Assembly: GCF_022414575.1 (NCBI RefSeq)
Contig: NZ_JADWYQ010000036.1
Location: 9,814 to 73,813, forward strand
DNA length: 64,000 nt
Reading direction: 5' to 3'
Source: Streptomyces sp. MUM 178J
GTDB lineage: Bacteria > Actinomycetota > Actinomycetes > Streptomycetales > Streptomycetaceae
Made by a program: the position numbers and the translations under genes. Below the pieces are notes generated by a model. That model was not told the DNA's origin. It ran no database searches and worked only from the letters and a program-made list of their open reading frames with translations. This document shows, one piece after another, positions 19,140-32,274 of this stretch; positions within the stretch are counted from its first letter, which is position 1; each line of letters begins with the position of its first letter.

Positions 19140-19620
19140 CGGGAGGACTCCGCGGGGGGTTGAGGGTGGCAGGAAGGGGTGGAACCCGGTGACCGTAGCC
19201 CACCCGGATTCACTCGAACACCATCAGCCGCCGACAAAGCGCCTGTTGTGCGCTTGATGGACTTCATACAAAGCCATCACTCCAAGCCCGCACCCCGAGT
19301 GATGCTCGTCACTGAGGTGAGGGGGCATGCCGGCCGTTTTGGCGAATCTCACCCGACTCGGGGAAACTGTAGGTTCTCCCCAATGATCAGTGACGTGTGA
19401 ACACCATGCACTCTGTGCCGCGCCCCCCTGGGCGGGGCGACAGCGCTACCGGTCGCGGCGATCCGGGAGGTCCACGACGGTGGCTGAAAGTAAGGACTGT
19501 ACGGATCGCTTCACCTTGTGTAAGCATCTTGCCCGCATAGCGGACATGCTCCCCCTGTGAGCGGGGCAGGTGCTCAGACTGGTCCGCTCCCCCTTCTCAG
19601 CTACTGAACAGGGCACGTCC
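19140..19620. other. Divergent intergenic region, bioY / amino acid permease
   Basis: These 481 bases are relatively AT-rich for this genome and must hold promoters for both flanking genes. I see no ORF with good coding character, no convincing riboswitch and no clear BirA- or BioQ-type operator. A TTGATGGACTTCATAC stretch (19253-19268) and a run of purines near 19470-19500 are the only notable segments. Confidence 0.5.
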
Positions 19621-21069
19621 ATGTCTTTGCCCCCTGCGCCCGCGTCCGTCGACCAGCGGCAGAAGAAGCCGCAGGCCGACGCCACGCTCTCGCACGGACT
19701 CAAACAACGCCATCTGTCGATGATCGCCCTCGGCGGCGTCATCGGCGCGGGCCTCTTCGTCGGCTCCGGCGCGGGCATCGCCGCCGCAGGGCCGTCCATC
19801 GTCATCGCCTACGCGCTCTCCGGCCTGCTGGTCATGCTGGTGATGCGCATGCTCGGCGAGATGTCCGCGGCGAATCCGGCCTCCGGCTCCTTCTCGGTGC
19901 ACGCCGAGCGGGCGATCGGCCCATGGGCGGGGTTCACCTCAGGCTGGGCGTTCTGGTTTCTGCTCTGTGTGGCCGTGGGCCTGGAGGGCATCGGCGCCGC
20001 CAAGATCATGACAGCGTGGCTGCCGGGCACCCCGGAGTGGGCCTGGGTGGCGCTGTTCATGCTGGTGTTCTGCGGTACGAATCTGGCCGCGGTGAAGAAC
20101 TTCGGCGAGTTCGAGTTCTGGTTCGCGGCCCTCAAGGTCGGCGCGATCACCCTGTTCCTCGGCATCGGCGCGCTGGCGATCGTCGGCGTGCTGCCGGGGA
20201 CGGACGCCCCCGGCGCGGCCAACCTGAGCGGTACGGGCGGCTTCCTTCCGAACGGCTCGGAGGGCTTGATCGTCGGTCTGCTCGCCTCCATCTTCGCCTA
20301 TGGAGGCCTGGAGACGGTCACCATCGCCGCGGCGGAGTCCGAGCACCCGGTCCAGGGCGTGGCCAAGGCGGTGCGTACGGCCATGTGGCGCATTGCCGTG
20401 TTCTACATCGGGTCCATGGCAGTGATCGTCACGCTCGTGCCGTGGAACGATCCCGCGATCGTCGAGAAGGGCCCCTACGTCGCCGCGCTCGACCATCTGG
20501 GCATCCCGGCCGCCGGCCAGATCATGAACGTGGTGGTGCTGATCGCGCTGCTGTCCGCAATGAACGCCAATGTCTACGGCGCATCGCGGATGGCCTGCTC
20601 CCTGGTCGCCCGCGGTCAGGGGCCGCAGGCACTGGGCAGGGTCTCGGGCGGTGTGCCCCGTACCGCAGTGCTGTTCTCCTCCGTCTTCGGCTTCGGCTGT
20701 GTGCTGCTGAGCTACTGGCGTCCCGACGACGTCTTCCGCTGGCTGCTCAACATGATCGGCGCGGTGATCCTGGTCGTCTGGATCTTCATCGCCGTCTCGC
20801 AGCTGGTGCTGCGCCGCAGGGTGGAACGGGAGGCCCCGGAGAAGCTGGTCGTGAAGATGTGGGCCTACCCCTATGTCACCGTGCTGGCGCTGATCGGCAT
20901 GGCCGTGGTGTTCGTCCTGATGGCGCGCGAGGCCGACACCCGGACGCAGCTGCTGGGGACCGGCGGGCTGACGCTGGCGCTGGCGATCGCGGGCTATGCG
21001 TGGCAGAAGGCGCGTGAGTCCCGGCAGCCGGAGCGGGAGACCGTCGCGGTCGGCACACAGACGGACTGA
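19621..21069 (+). CDS. Amino acid permease, APC family
   Basis: A proton-coupled amino acid importer with about 12 transmembrane helices and 482 residues. The family's consensus start of helix 1 is clear: HLSMIALGGVIGAGLFVGSG, followed by GPSIVIAYALSGLLVMLVMR and the conserved MLGEMSAANPASGSFS. The pattern fits the GABA/aromatic/cationic subgroup (GabP, ProY, LysP); the substrate cannot be told from sequence. I chose the ATG at 19621; a GTG at 19570 in frame has no better support and would add an unusual leader. A strong hairpin follows. Confidence 0.9.
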   Translation: MSLPPAPASVDQRQKKPQADATLSHGLKQRHLSMIALGGVIGAGLFVGSGAGIAAAGPSIVIAYALSGLLVMLVMRMLGEMSAANPASGSFSVHAERAIGPWAGFTSGWAFWFLLCVAVGLEGIGAAKIMTAWLPGTPEWAWVALFMLVFCGTNLAAVKNFGEFEFWFAALKVGAITLFLGIGALAIVGVLPGTDAPGAANLSGTGGFLPNGSEGLIVGLLASIFAYGGLETVTIAAAESEHPVQGVAKAVRTAMWRIAVFYIGSMAVIVTLVPWNDPAIVEKGPYVAALDHLGIPAAGQIMNVVVLIALLSAMNANVYGASRMACSLVARGQGPQALGRVSGGVPRTAVLFSSVFGFGCVLLSYWRPDDVFRWLLNMIGAVILVVWIFIAVSQLVLRRRVEREAPEKLVVKMWAYPYVTVLALIGMAVVFVLMAREADTRTQLLGTGGLTLALAIAGYAWQKARESRQPERETVAVGTQTD

Positions 21070-21094
21070 GCCGACCTCAGAGCGCCACCGGACA

Positions 21095-21120
21095 CCCCCC
21101 GGGCCGAGCGGCCCGGGGGG
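21095..21120 (+). terminator. Terminator after the permease gene
   Basis: A 12-bp perfect stem CCCCCCGGGCCG / CGGCCCGGGGGG with a two-base loop, followed by TTTCG, 25 bases after the stop codon. Confidence 0.8.
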
Positions 21121-21227
21121 TTTCGCATGCCCGTGGCTCTGTCCGCACCCCTGCCCGCACCACGCCGGACGCGGGATCCAGGGCCAACGCCTGATCAACA
21201 CGGACTCTTGCTGCTGCTAACGTGCAT

Positions 21228-21244
21228 CTGCACATAACTTGCAA
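21228..21244. promoter_or_regulatory. Nur-box-like operator upstream of superoxide dismutase
   Basis: CTGCAC-ATAAC-TTGCAA fits the nickel-uptake regulator consensus tTGCaa-N5-ttGCAA of Streptomyces. It lies 38 bases upstream of the sodF start, where it would block the promoter. A third TTGC half-site follows at 21251. Nur with nickel represses the iron SOD in S. coelicolor, which this arrangement would reproduce. Confidence 0.6.
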
Positions 21245-21281
21245 TAAGCGGTTGCGCGCAGAAGCCGGAGGGGCCGACGAG

Positions 21282-21917
21282 ATGGCTGTTTACACGCTTC
21301 CTGAACTTCCGTACGACTACACGGCGCTGGAGCCGGTCATCGACCCCCAGATCGTCGAGCTGCACCACGACAAGCACCACGCCGCCTATGTCAAAGGCGC
21401 CAACGACACCCTTGAGCAGCTCGAGGAGGCCCGCGACAAGGAGGCCTGGGGGGCGATCAACGGTCTTGAGAAGAACCTTGCGTTCCACCTCTCCGGCCAC
21501 ATCCTCCACTCCATCTACTGGAACAACATGGCGGGCGACGGCGGCGGCGAGCCGCTGGAGAAGGACGGCGTGGGCGAGCTGGCCGGCGCGATCGCCGAGT
21601 CGTTCGGCTCCTTCGCCAAGTTCAAGGCCCAGCTGACCAAGGCGTCGGCCACCACGCAGGGCTCGGGCTGGGGCGTGCTGGCCTATGAGCCGGTCAGCGG
21701 CCGGTTGATCGTCGAGCAGGTCTACGACCACCAGGGCAACGTCGGCCAGGGCTCGGTGCCGATCCTGGTCTTCGACGCCTGGGAGCACGCCTTCTACCTG
21801 CAGTACAAGAACCAGAAAGTGGACTTCATCGAGGCCATGTGGCAGGTCGTCAACTGGCAGGACGTCGCCGAGCGCCACGCCCGGGCCAAGGAGCGCACCC
21901 CGCTGATCGCCCCGTGA
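21282..21917 (+). CDS. sodF: Iron (Fe/Mn-family) superoxide dismutase
   Basis: Dismutates superoxide in the cytoplasm. The 211-residue protein has the expected metal ligands: a histidine in [11 protein letters not shown] (His28), one in [11 protein letters not shown], and Asp and His in the signature [22 protein letters not shown] is the usual core strand. The start [13 protein letters not shown] is preceded by GGAGG. Metal preference (Fe, Fe/Zn or Mn) cannot be fixed from sequence alone, but the Nur-like box upstream argues for the Fe enzyme alternating with a nickel SOD elsewhere. Confidence 0.95.
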   Translation: MAVYTLPELPYDYTALEPVIDPQIVELHHDKHHAAYVKGANDTLEQLEEARDKEAWGAINGLEKNLAFHLSGHILHSIYWNNMAGDGGGEPLEKDGVGELAGAIAESFGSFAKFKAQLTKASATTQGSGWGVLAYEPVSGRLIVEQVYDHQGNVGQGSVPILVFDAWEHAFYLQYKNQKVDFIEAMWQVVNWQDVAERHARAKERTPLIAP

Positions 21918-21997
21918 CCGGCGCGCCCCCTCGGGGCGCGGCACAGCCGCCCTGCTCGTGATCGTCTTCTCACCCTTCACGCGGCAGGCGGAATGAC

Positions 21998-22036
21998 GAA
22001 GGACCCTCGCGAGGACAGGACTCGCGAGGGTCCTTC
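21998..22036. terminator. Bidirectional terminator, sodF / DsbA-like gene
   Basis: A perfect 16-bp stem GAAGGACCCTCGCGAG / CTCGCGAGGGTCCTTC with a seven-base loop lies between the two convergent genes. Confidence 0.8.
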
Positions 22037-22040
22037 TACG

Positions 22041-22094
22041 TGCGGGGTGCGCGGGGTGCGCAGAGTGTGCGGGGTGTGCGGGGTGTGCGGGGCG
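22041..22094. repeat. Six tandem 9-bp units
   Basis: TGCGGGGTG-type units repeat six times with single-base changes (for example CGCAGAGTG) between the hairpin and the stop codon of the DsbA-like gene. The array is 3' untranslated for that gene. Confidence 0.8.
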
Positions 22095-22103
22095 TCGGGC
22101 GGT

Positions 22104-22751
22104 TCAGTCGAAGATCGGGGGAGCCGTGCGGGTGCGCTTGATCTCGTAGAAGCCGGGGATCGAGGCGACCATCAGCGTGCCGTCCCAGAGCCTGGCCGCC
22201 TCCTCGCCCTTGGGAGCGGGGGTGACGACGGGGCCGAAGAAGGCGATCTGCCCGCCGTCCGGGCCGGGGACCGCGATGACCGGGGTGCCGACGTCCTGGC
22301 CGACCTTGTCGATGCCCTCCTTGTGGGAGGCGCGCAGTTCGGCGTCGTACGCGTCGGAGTCCGCGTACTCGATCAGCTCGGCCGGCAGGCCCGCGTCCTC
22401 GAGGGCGGCGACGGTCGCCTCGCGTGTCGCCCCCTCGCCGCGGTCGTGGAAGCGGGCGCCCATCGCGGTGTAGAGGCGGCCGAGCACCTCGTCTCCGTAC
22501 TTCTGCCAGGCGGCCGTCACCACGCGCACCGGGCCCCACGCCTGGGTGGCGAGCATCTCGCGGTACTCCTCGGGGAGCTCGTCGAGCTTGTTCTCGTTCA
22601 GGACCGCGAGGCTCATCACATGCCAGCGGACCTCGACGTCCCGGACCTTCTCCACTTCCAGCATCCAGCGCGAGGTCATCCAGGCCCAGGGGCACAGGGG
22701 GTCGAACCAGAAGTCGACCGGAGTCTTGCCGGGTGCGGCGTTGTCGGACAT
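22104..22751 (-). CDS. DsbA-family oxidoreductase, mycothiol-dependent nitroreductase type (Rv2466c-like)
   Basis: A 215-residue thioredoxin-fold protein. The N-terminal motif [15 protein letters not shown] contains CPWA, the single-Cys active site of the mycothiol-linked Rv2466c group rather than a CxxC. Helical insertion and the cis-Pro loop (GTPVIAVPG) are present. Mycobacterial Rv2466c reduces disulfides and nitro compounds with mycothiol and helps in oxidative defence. Its position beside sodF is suggestive but the two are convergent. The ATG at 22751 has a GGAGAG site. It is divergent from pepN. Confidence 0.88.
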   Translation of the reverse strand: MSDNAAPGKTPVDFWFDPLCPWAWMTSRWMLEVEKVRDVEVRWHVMSLAVLNENKLDELPEEYREMLATQAWGPVRVVTAAWQKYGDEVLGRLYTAMGARFHDRGEGATREATVAALEDAGLPAELIEYADSDAYDAELRASHKEGIDKVGQDVGTPVIAVPGPDGGQIAFFGPVVTPAPKGEEAARLWDGTLMVASIPGFYEIKRTRTAPPIFD

Positions 22752-22898
22752 GTCTCTCCTCTTCAGGACCCTAGGGGCCTCTTCGGACGTCGTCGTGCAG
22801 GGGAACGTCAGGGGGGCGCCAGGGGATTCCCCGATACCGCCTGCCAGGACCGCATGGGAGGATCGGTGCTGTTCACGACGTGCTGCGAAGGAGTGCCC

Positions 22899-25481
22899 GT
22901 GCCCGGTGAGAATCTGTCCCGCGACGAAGCCCGCGAGCGGGCCGAGCTGCTGTCCGTCGAGGGGTACGAGGTGGCTCTCGACGTGCGGTCGGCGGTCGGG
23001 GAGGCGTCGCCCCAGGGCACCGGGCCGCGCACGTTCCGCTCGGTGACGACGATCCGGTTCCGGTCCGCCCGGCCGGGCGCGGCCACCTTCGTTGACCTGC
23101 TCGCCCCCTCCGTCACCTCGGTGACGCTGAACGGCCGCGAGCTCGACCCGGCCAAGGCCTTCGACGGCGCCCGGATCGCCCTGGAGGGCCTCGCCGAGGA
23201 GAACGTGCTGGTCGTGGACGCTCAGTGCGCGTACAGCAGGACGGGCGAGGGGCTGCACCGCTTTGTGGACCCGGAGGACGGCGAGGTCTACCTCTATACG
23301 CAGTACGAGCCGGCCGATGCCCGCCGGGTGTTCGCCAACTTCGAGCAGCCGGATCTGAAGGCCCCCTTCCGCTTCCAGGTGACCGCGCCGGACGGATGGA
23401 CGGTGTGGAGCAACGGCGCAGAGGAGGCGCGCGACGGCCTGACCCGGCGGTTCGCCGAGACAGAGCCGATCTCCACCTACATCACGGCGGTCGTGGCCGG
23501 TCCGTACCACTATGAGACGGATGTCTACCGGCGCGAGCTGGGCGACGGCTCCACACTGGAGATCCCGCTGGGTGCGATGTGCCGCAAGGGCCTGGCCCGG
23601 CACTTCGACGCGGACGACGTCTTCCTGATCACCAAGCAGGGCCTGGACTTCTTCCACGACCACTTCGACTACCCGTACCCCTTCGGCAAGTACGACCAGG
23701 CGTTCGTACCCGAGTACAACCTCGGCGCGATGGAGAACCCGGGCTGTGTGACCTTCCGGGAGGAGTTCGTCTTCCGGGGCAAGGTGACACAGGCGTCCTA
23801 CGAGCGACGGGCCAACGTCATCCTGCACGAGATGGCGCATATGTGGTTCGGCGACCTGGTCACCATGCAGTGGTGGGACGACCTGTGGCTGAAGGAGTCT
23901 TTCGCGGACTTCATGGGCTCGTTCTCGCTGGCGGAGGCCACCCGCTTCGGCAATGCATGGGTGACCTTCGCCAACAACCGCAAGGCATGGGCGTACCGCG
24001 CCGACCAGCTGCCGTCCACACATCCGATCACGGCCGACATCCGCGATCTGGAAGACGCCAAGCTGAACTTCGACGGGATCACCTACGCCAAGGGCGCATC
24101 AGTGCTCAAGCAGCTCGTGGCGTACGCGGGGCGGGACGCCTTCCTGGAGGGCGCACGGCGCTACTTCAAGCGGCACGCTTACGGCAACACCCGGTTGGGC
24201 GATCTGCTCTCCGTGCTGGAGGAGACCTCCGGGCGCGATATGAAGGCCTGGTCACGGTCCTGGCTGGAGACCTCCGGCGTCAACTCCCTGACGCCGTCCG
24301 TCACCTATGACGAGGACGGCCGGATCGCCGAGCTGGCCGTCCACCAGGACGGCGAAGAGCTGCGGCCGCACCGGGTCGCCGTCGGGCTGTACCGGACAGA
24401 GGGCTCGAAGCTGGTGCGGTACGCGCGCGCCGAGGCGGATGTCACCGGCGCCCGCACGGTGATCGGCGAGCTGGCAGGGATCGATCGGCCCTCGCTGATC
24501 CTCGTCAACGACGACGATCTGACCTACTGCAAGATCCGCTTCGACAAGGGGTCGCTGGCAGCGCTGCGGGAGCGTCTGGGCGACCTCACGGACCCCCTGG
24601 CGCGGGCACTGTGCTGGTCGGCGCTGTGGAATCTGACCCGTGACGCACTGATGCCCGCGCGGGACTTCATCGAGATGGTGCTGCGGTTCGCGGGGCGGGA
24701 GTCGGACATCGGCGTCCTGCAGATGCTGCACGCATGGGCGCGGACCGCGCTGCACCACTACGCCGCGCCCGCCTGGCGTGAGAAGGGCGGCCGGCTGCTC
24801 GCCGAGGGCGCACTGCGGGAGCTGCGGACCGCCGAGCCGGGCAGCCAGCACCAGCTCGCCTGGGCGCGGTTCTTCGCCTCGGCCGCCGAGTCGCCGGCGG
24901 ATCTGCAGCTGCTCCAGGAGCTTCTGGAGGGCACGGCGAAGATCGACGGGCTGGATGTGGACCAGGAACTGCGCTGGTCCTTCCTGGAGCCGCTGGCCGC
25001 GCACGGCGTCGCCGCCGAGGAGGCGATCGCCGCGGAGCTGGCCCGTGACGACACGGCCTCGGGCAAGCGGCACCAGGTCCGCTGTCTGGCCGCCCGCCCG
25101 TCCGCGGCCGTCAAGGAGCAGGCCTGGGCGCAGGTCGTGGAGTCCGACAAGCTCTCCAACGCCCTGGTGGAGGCCACGATTTCGGGCTTTGTGCAGACCG
25201 GGCAGCGGGAACTCCTCGCCGCCTTCGCATCGAAGTACTTCGAGGCGATCGAACGGGTGTGGGCGGAGCGGTCCATCCAGATCGGGATGGACGTGGTGCG
25301 CGGGCTGTATCCGGGCCTGCAGGACGACGAGGCGACGCTCACGGCGACGGACGCCTGGCTGACGGCCCATGCCTCGGCCCCACCGGCCCTGCGCCGTCTG
25401 GTCCTGGAGGCACGGGACGACCTGGCCCGTGCACGCCTGGCCCAGACGTGCGACGAGGAGGCGTCCCGGATGGCCGCCTGA
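22899..25481 (+). CDS. pepN: Aminopeptidase N, copy 1 (M1 family)
   Basis: Zinc metallopeptidase that removes N-terminal residues from peptides in the cytoplasm. The 860-residue protein has the exopeptidase motif GAMENPG and the zinc motif HEMAHMW (His310, Glu311, His314), with the third ligand Glu in LKESFADF. The catalytic [11 protein letters not shown] segment and a helical C-terminal ERAP1-like domain (about residues 540-860) follow. The GTG at 22899 has an excellent AAGGAG site. A second, similar gene lies at 32275; the two share long identical segments around the active site. Confidence 0.95.
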   Translation: MPGENLSRDEARERAELLSVEGYEVALDVRSAVGEASPQGTGPRTFRSVTTIRFRSARPGAATFVDLLAPSVTSVTLNGRELDPAKAFDGARIALEGLAEENVLVVDAQCAYSRTGEGLHRFVDPEDGEVYLYTQYEPADARRVFANFEQPDLKAPFRFQVTAPDGWTVWSNGAEEARDGLTRRFAETEPISTYITAVVAGPYHYETDVYRRELGDGSTLEIPLGAMCRKGLARHFDADDVFLITKQGLDFFHDHFDYPYPFGKYDQAFVPEYNLGAMENPGCVTFREEFVFRGKVTQASYERRANVILHEMAHMWFGDLVTMQWWDDLWLKESFADFMGSFSLAEATRFGNAWVTFANNRKAWAYRADQLPSTHPITADIRDLEDAKLNFDGITYAKGASVLKQLVAYAGRDAFLEGARRYFKRHAYGNTRLGDLLSVLEETSGRDMKAWSRSWLETSGVNSLTPSVTYDEDGRIAELAVHQDGEELRPHRVAVGLYRTEGSKLVRYARAEADVTGARTVIGELAGIDRPSLILVNDDDLTYCKIRFDKGSLAALRERLGDLTDPLARALCWSALWNLTRDALMPARDFIEMVLRFAGRESDIGVLQMLHAWARTALHHYAAPAWREKGGRLLAEGALRELRTAEPGSQHQLAWARFFASAAESPADLQLLQELLEGTAKIDGLDVDQELRWSFLEPLAAHGVAAEEAIAAELARDDTASGKRHQVRCLAARPSAAVKEQAWAQVVESDKLSNALVEATISGFVQTGQRELLAAFASKYFEAIERVWAERSIQIGMDVVRGLYPGLQDDEATLTATDAWLTAHASAPPALRRLVLEARDDLARARLAQTCDEEASRMAA

Positions 25482-25692
25482 CGCCCTGCAGGCGGGCTCG
25501 GTCGTCCATCGTGTGCGGGCGCGCACGGCTGAACCGGCTCGGGCCAGGGAAGTGAGGGCAGCCCCCGCCGACGGACGAGCCATGCAGCCGGCCACCCGGC
25601 GCTGCGACCCCCGACCCCCGAGGGCCGACGCGCTTCCAGTGAGACGGTCACCCGTTCGGCGGTGTGGGTGATCGGCACTCGAACGCACGTAC

Positions 25693-25715
25693 TTTAGGGC
25701 GGTGTTGTCCCTAAA
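25693..25715. promoter_or_regulatory. Inverted repeat upstream of the AbiEi/DUF559-like gene
   Basis: TTTAGGG and CCCTAAA form a perfect 7-bp inverted repeat with a 9-base spacer, 60 bases upstream of the start codon at 25774. It is AT-rich against the local background, and is a candidate operator or hairpin in the 292-base gap after pepN. Confidence 0.45.
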
Positions 25716-25773
25716 TGTCGACGGGTGTGTAACAGCGGTTAGCCCGGCGGTCCCACGCGGGAATCCCCGACGC

Positions 25774-26775
25774 ATGAACCACTACACCCCTCTCTCCCCG
25801 CTCCCCTTGAGCCATCTCTCCGATGTACAGCGGCGCGTGCTGTCGGCCGCGCAGCTGCGGGAGCATGGTGTCTCCGCCGCCCGGGCCGCCGCACAGTGCC
25901 GCGACGGCGGGCCGTGGCAGCAGTTGCTGCCCGGCGTGTATCTGCTGCACTCCGGGCCTCCGACCAGTGACGAGCGGCTGCACGGAGCACTGCTGTACGC
26001 GGCGCGGCCGCAGGAGGGCGCCGGCCGCTACCGCGAGGCGATGATCACGGGGCTGGCCGCACTGGCGCTGCACCGGTTCTCGGCGGCGCCGCCGCTGCTG
26101 TCGCTGGACCGGGTCGATGTGCTGGTGCCGCGGACGCGGCGGCTGCGGTCGGCCGGCTGCGCCCGGCTGGTGCGGGCGCATTCGCTGCCCAGACCACAGG
26201 AGATCACCGGCGTGCCGGTGGCGCCGGTGCCGCGTGCGCTGGCGGACGCGGTGGCGCAGCTCGCCGACGGCGACTCGGTGCGCCGGCTGCTCACCGAGGC
26301 GGTGCGCGGCGGTCGCTGCGAACCGGCCGCCGTGGTCAAGGAGCTGACCCGGGCCCGGCTGCTCACCCGCCCCCATGTGGTGGACGCCGTCGACTCGCTG
26401 CTCGCCGAGGGGCGGGCGCTGGCCGAGGACCGCCTGTACGAGATGGTGCGGTCCCAGCGCCTTCCCGACCCGGTGTGGAACGTGGACCTCCGGCTGCCGG
26501 GCGGCCCGCGTCTGGGCGGCGTGGACGCCTACTGGCCGGAACACGCGGTCGCCGTCGAACTGGACACCCGTGCGCCCCGGCACGACGAGGACACGATGTG
26601 GTCGGAGTACGCCCGCAGGCGGGAACATCTGGAGCGGCTCGGCATCACCGTCGTCCACATCACCCCGAAGAAGCTGCGCGAGTCGCCGGAGCAGCAGGCG
26701 ACCGTGGTGCGTACGGCGCTGATGGCCTCCTGCGACCGCGACCCGGCCTCGTATGTGGTGGTGCTCCCCCGCTGA
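25774..26775 (+). CDS. AbiEi antitoxin-like N-domain protein with C-terminal DUF559-like nuclease fold
   Basis: A 333-residue protein. The N-terminal part (SDVQRRVLSAAQLREHGVSA..WQQLLPGVYLLHSG) resembles the winged-helix domain of AbiEi-type antitoxins and the many actinobacterial proteins annotated after them. The C-terminal segment GVDAYWPEHAVAVELD followed by HLERLGITVVHITPKKL has the D..ExD arrangement of the DUF559/Vsr-like PD-(D/E)XK fold. No AbiEii toxin gene is adjacent, so it is not a toxin-antitoxin pair as it stands. The role is unknown. I chose the ATG at 25774; the frame opens earlier at 25702. Confidence 0.75.
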   Translation: MNHYTPLSPLPLSHLSDVQRRVLSAAQLREHGVSAARAAAQCRDGGPWQQLLPGVYLLHSGPPTSDERLHGALLYAARPQEGAGRYREAMITGLAALALHRFSAAPPLLSLDRVDVLVPRTRRLRSAGCARLVRAHSLPRPQEITGVPVAPVPRALADAVAQLADGDSVRRLLTEAVRGGRCEPAAVVKELTRARLLTRPHVVDAVDSLLAEGRALAEDRLYEMVRSQRLPDPVWNVDLRLPGGPRLGGVDAYWPEHAVAVELDTRAPRHDEDTMWSEYARRREHLERLGITVVHITPKKLRESPEQQATVVRTALMASCDRDPASYVVVLPR

Positions 26776-26782
26776 CCGCGCC

Positions 26783-27235
26783 TCAGACCCGGCCCGTCGG
26801 CGGCCGGGAGCGCCACAGCTCCAGCCCGACGTCCACCACCTCGACCCGCGCCAGCTCCGGCACCCGGGCCAGCGGATGCCAGGCGGCGAGATCGGTGGAC
26901 CCGCCCGTCTCCGGGCGTAGCTCGCCGCCGGCAACCCTCCCCTCGTACACCAGGCGCAGCGCCTGGAAGTCCCTGTGCCGCCCGAAGCGCCGGCGGTGAC
27001 GGACGAGATTGGTGTGCACGCCCAGCAGCGCGGTCATCTCTGCCCGGTAGCCGGTCTCCTCCCCCACCTCGCGTACGACCGTGTCCAGTGGATCCTCCCC
27101 CGCGTCCATCCCGCCGCCGGGCAGCGTCCACCGCCTGCTCCCGTCCCGCGCCACCCATCGGGCGAGCAGTATCTCCTCGTCGCGCACGCACACGGCATAG
27201 GCGGCGACGCGCAGCGTCTTCCTGGTGACCTTCAT
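26783..27235 (-). CDS. NUDIX hydrolase
   Basis: A 150-residue pyrophosphohydrolase. The Nudix box GX5EX7REUXEEXGU is complete, from GGMDAGEDP to REVGEETGY. Substrate class (nucleotide, sugar nucleotide or capped RNA) cannot be inferred. The start MKVTRKTLRVAAYAVCVRD gives the usual first beta strand. It converges on the AbiEi-like gene with only 7 bases between and diverges from the subtilase gene. Confidence 0.9.
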   Translation of the reverse strand: MKVTRKTLRVAAYAVCVRDEEILLARWVARDGSRRWTLPGGGMDAGEDPLDTVVREVGEETGYRAEMTALLGVHTNLVRHRRRFGRHRDFQALRLVYEGRVAGGELRPETGGSTDLAAWHPLARVPELARVEVVDVGLELWRSRPPTGRV

Positions 27236-27444
27236 GGGCCGAGGTTAGAAGTACGGGCCGACAACCCGGCTCCGGTCGTTCCGTTTTGTTCCGTGTGGCG
27301 CATCGTCCGCGGTGGCGGATGTACGCCAATGGCGCCCCGGCATCTCCGTCAACCCTCCACAAACCCCTGTCACTTGCGAAAGGCTGAGCGGTCGTCCGGC
27401 ACCGGAATCCGGACTCCAGCTCTGTAAGACCTCACAAAACAGGG

Positions 27445-32068
<4,624 letters not shown>

Positions 32069-32150
32069 TTTCTGAGGCTCGCATCGCCCATGGGCAGATC
32101 GGGCGCCGTCTGCTGTAGGCCTGGGCCTGCCCTGACGGCCTCACTCCCCG

Positions 32151-32187
32151 CGTCGGCCGCCTCCGGATCCTCCGGAGGCGGCCGACG
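32151..32187 (+). terminator. Terminator after asd
   Basis: A 17-bp perfect stem (CGTCGGCCGCCTCCGGA with its complement) and a three-base loop, about 80 bases after the asd stop. Confidence 0.8.
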
Positions 32188-32274
32188 GCGTCCCGGTCCC
32201 GCAAATCCCGCGCGCGTCGCGGAACCGCGCCGTGGAAGGATGACCCAAACGTCACAGAACGAGGAGATGACCGG

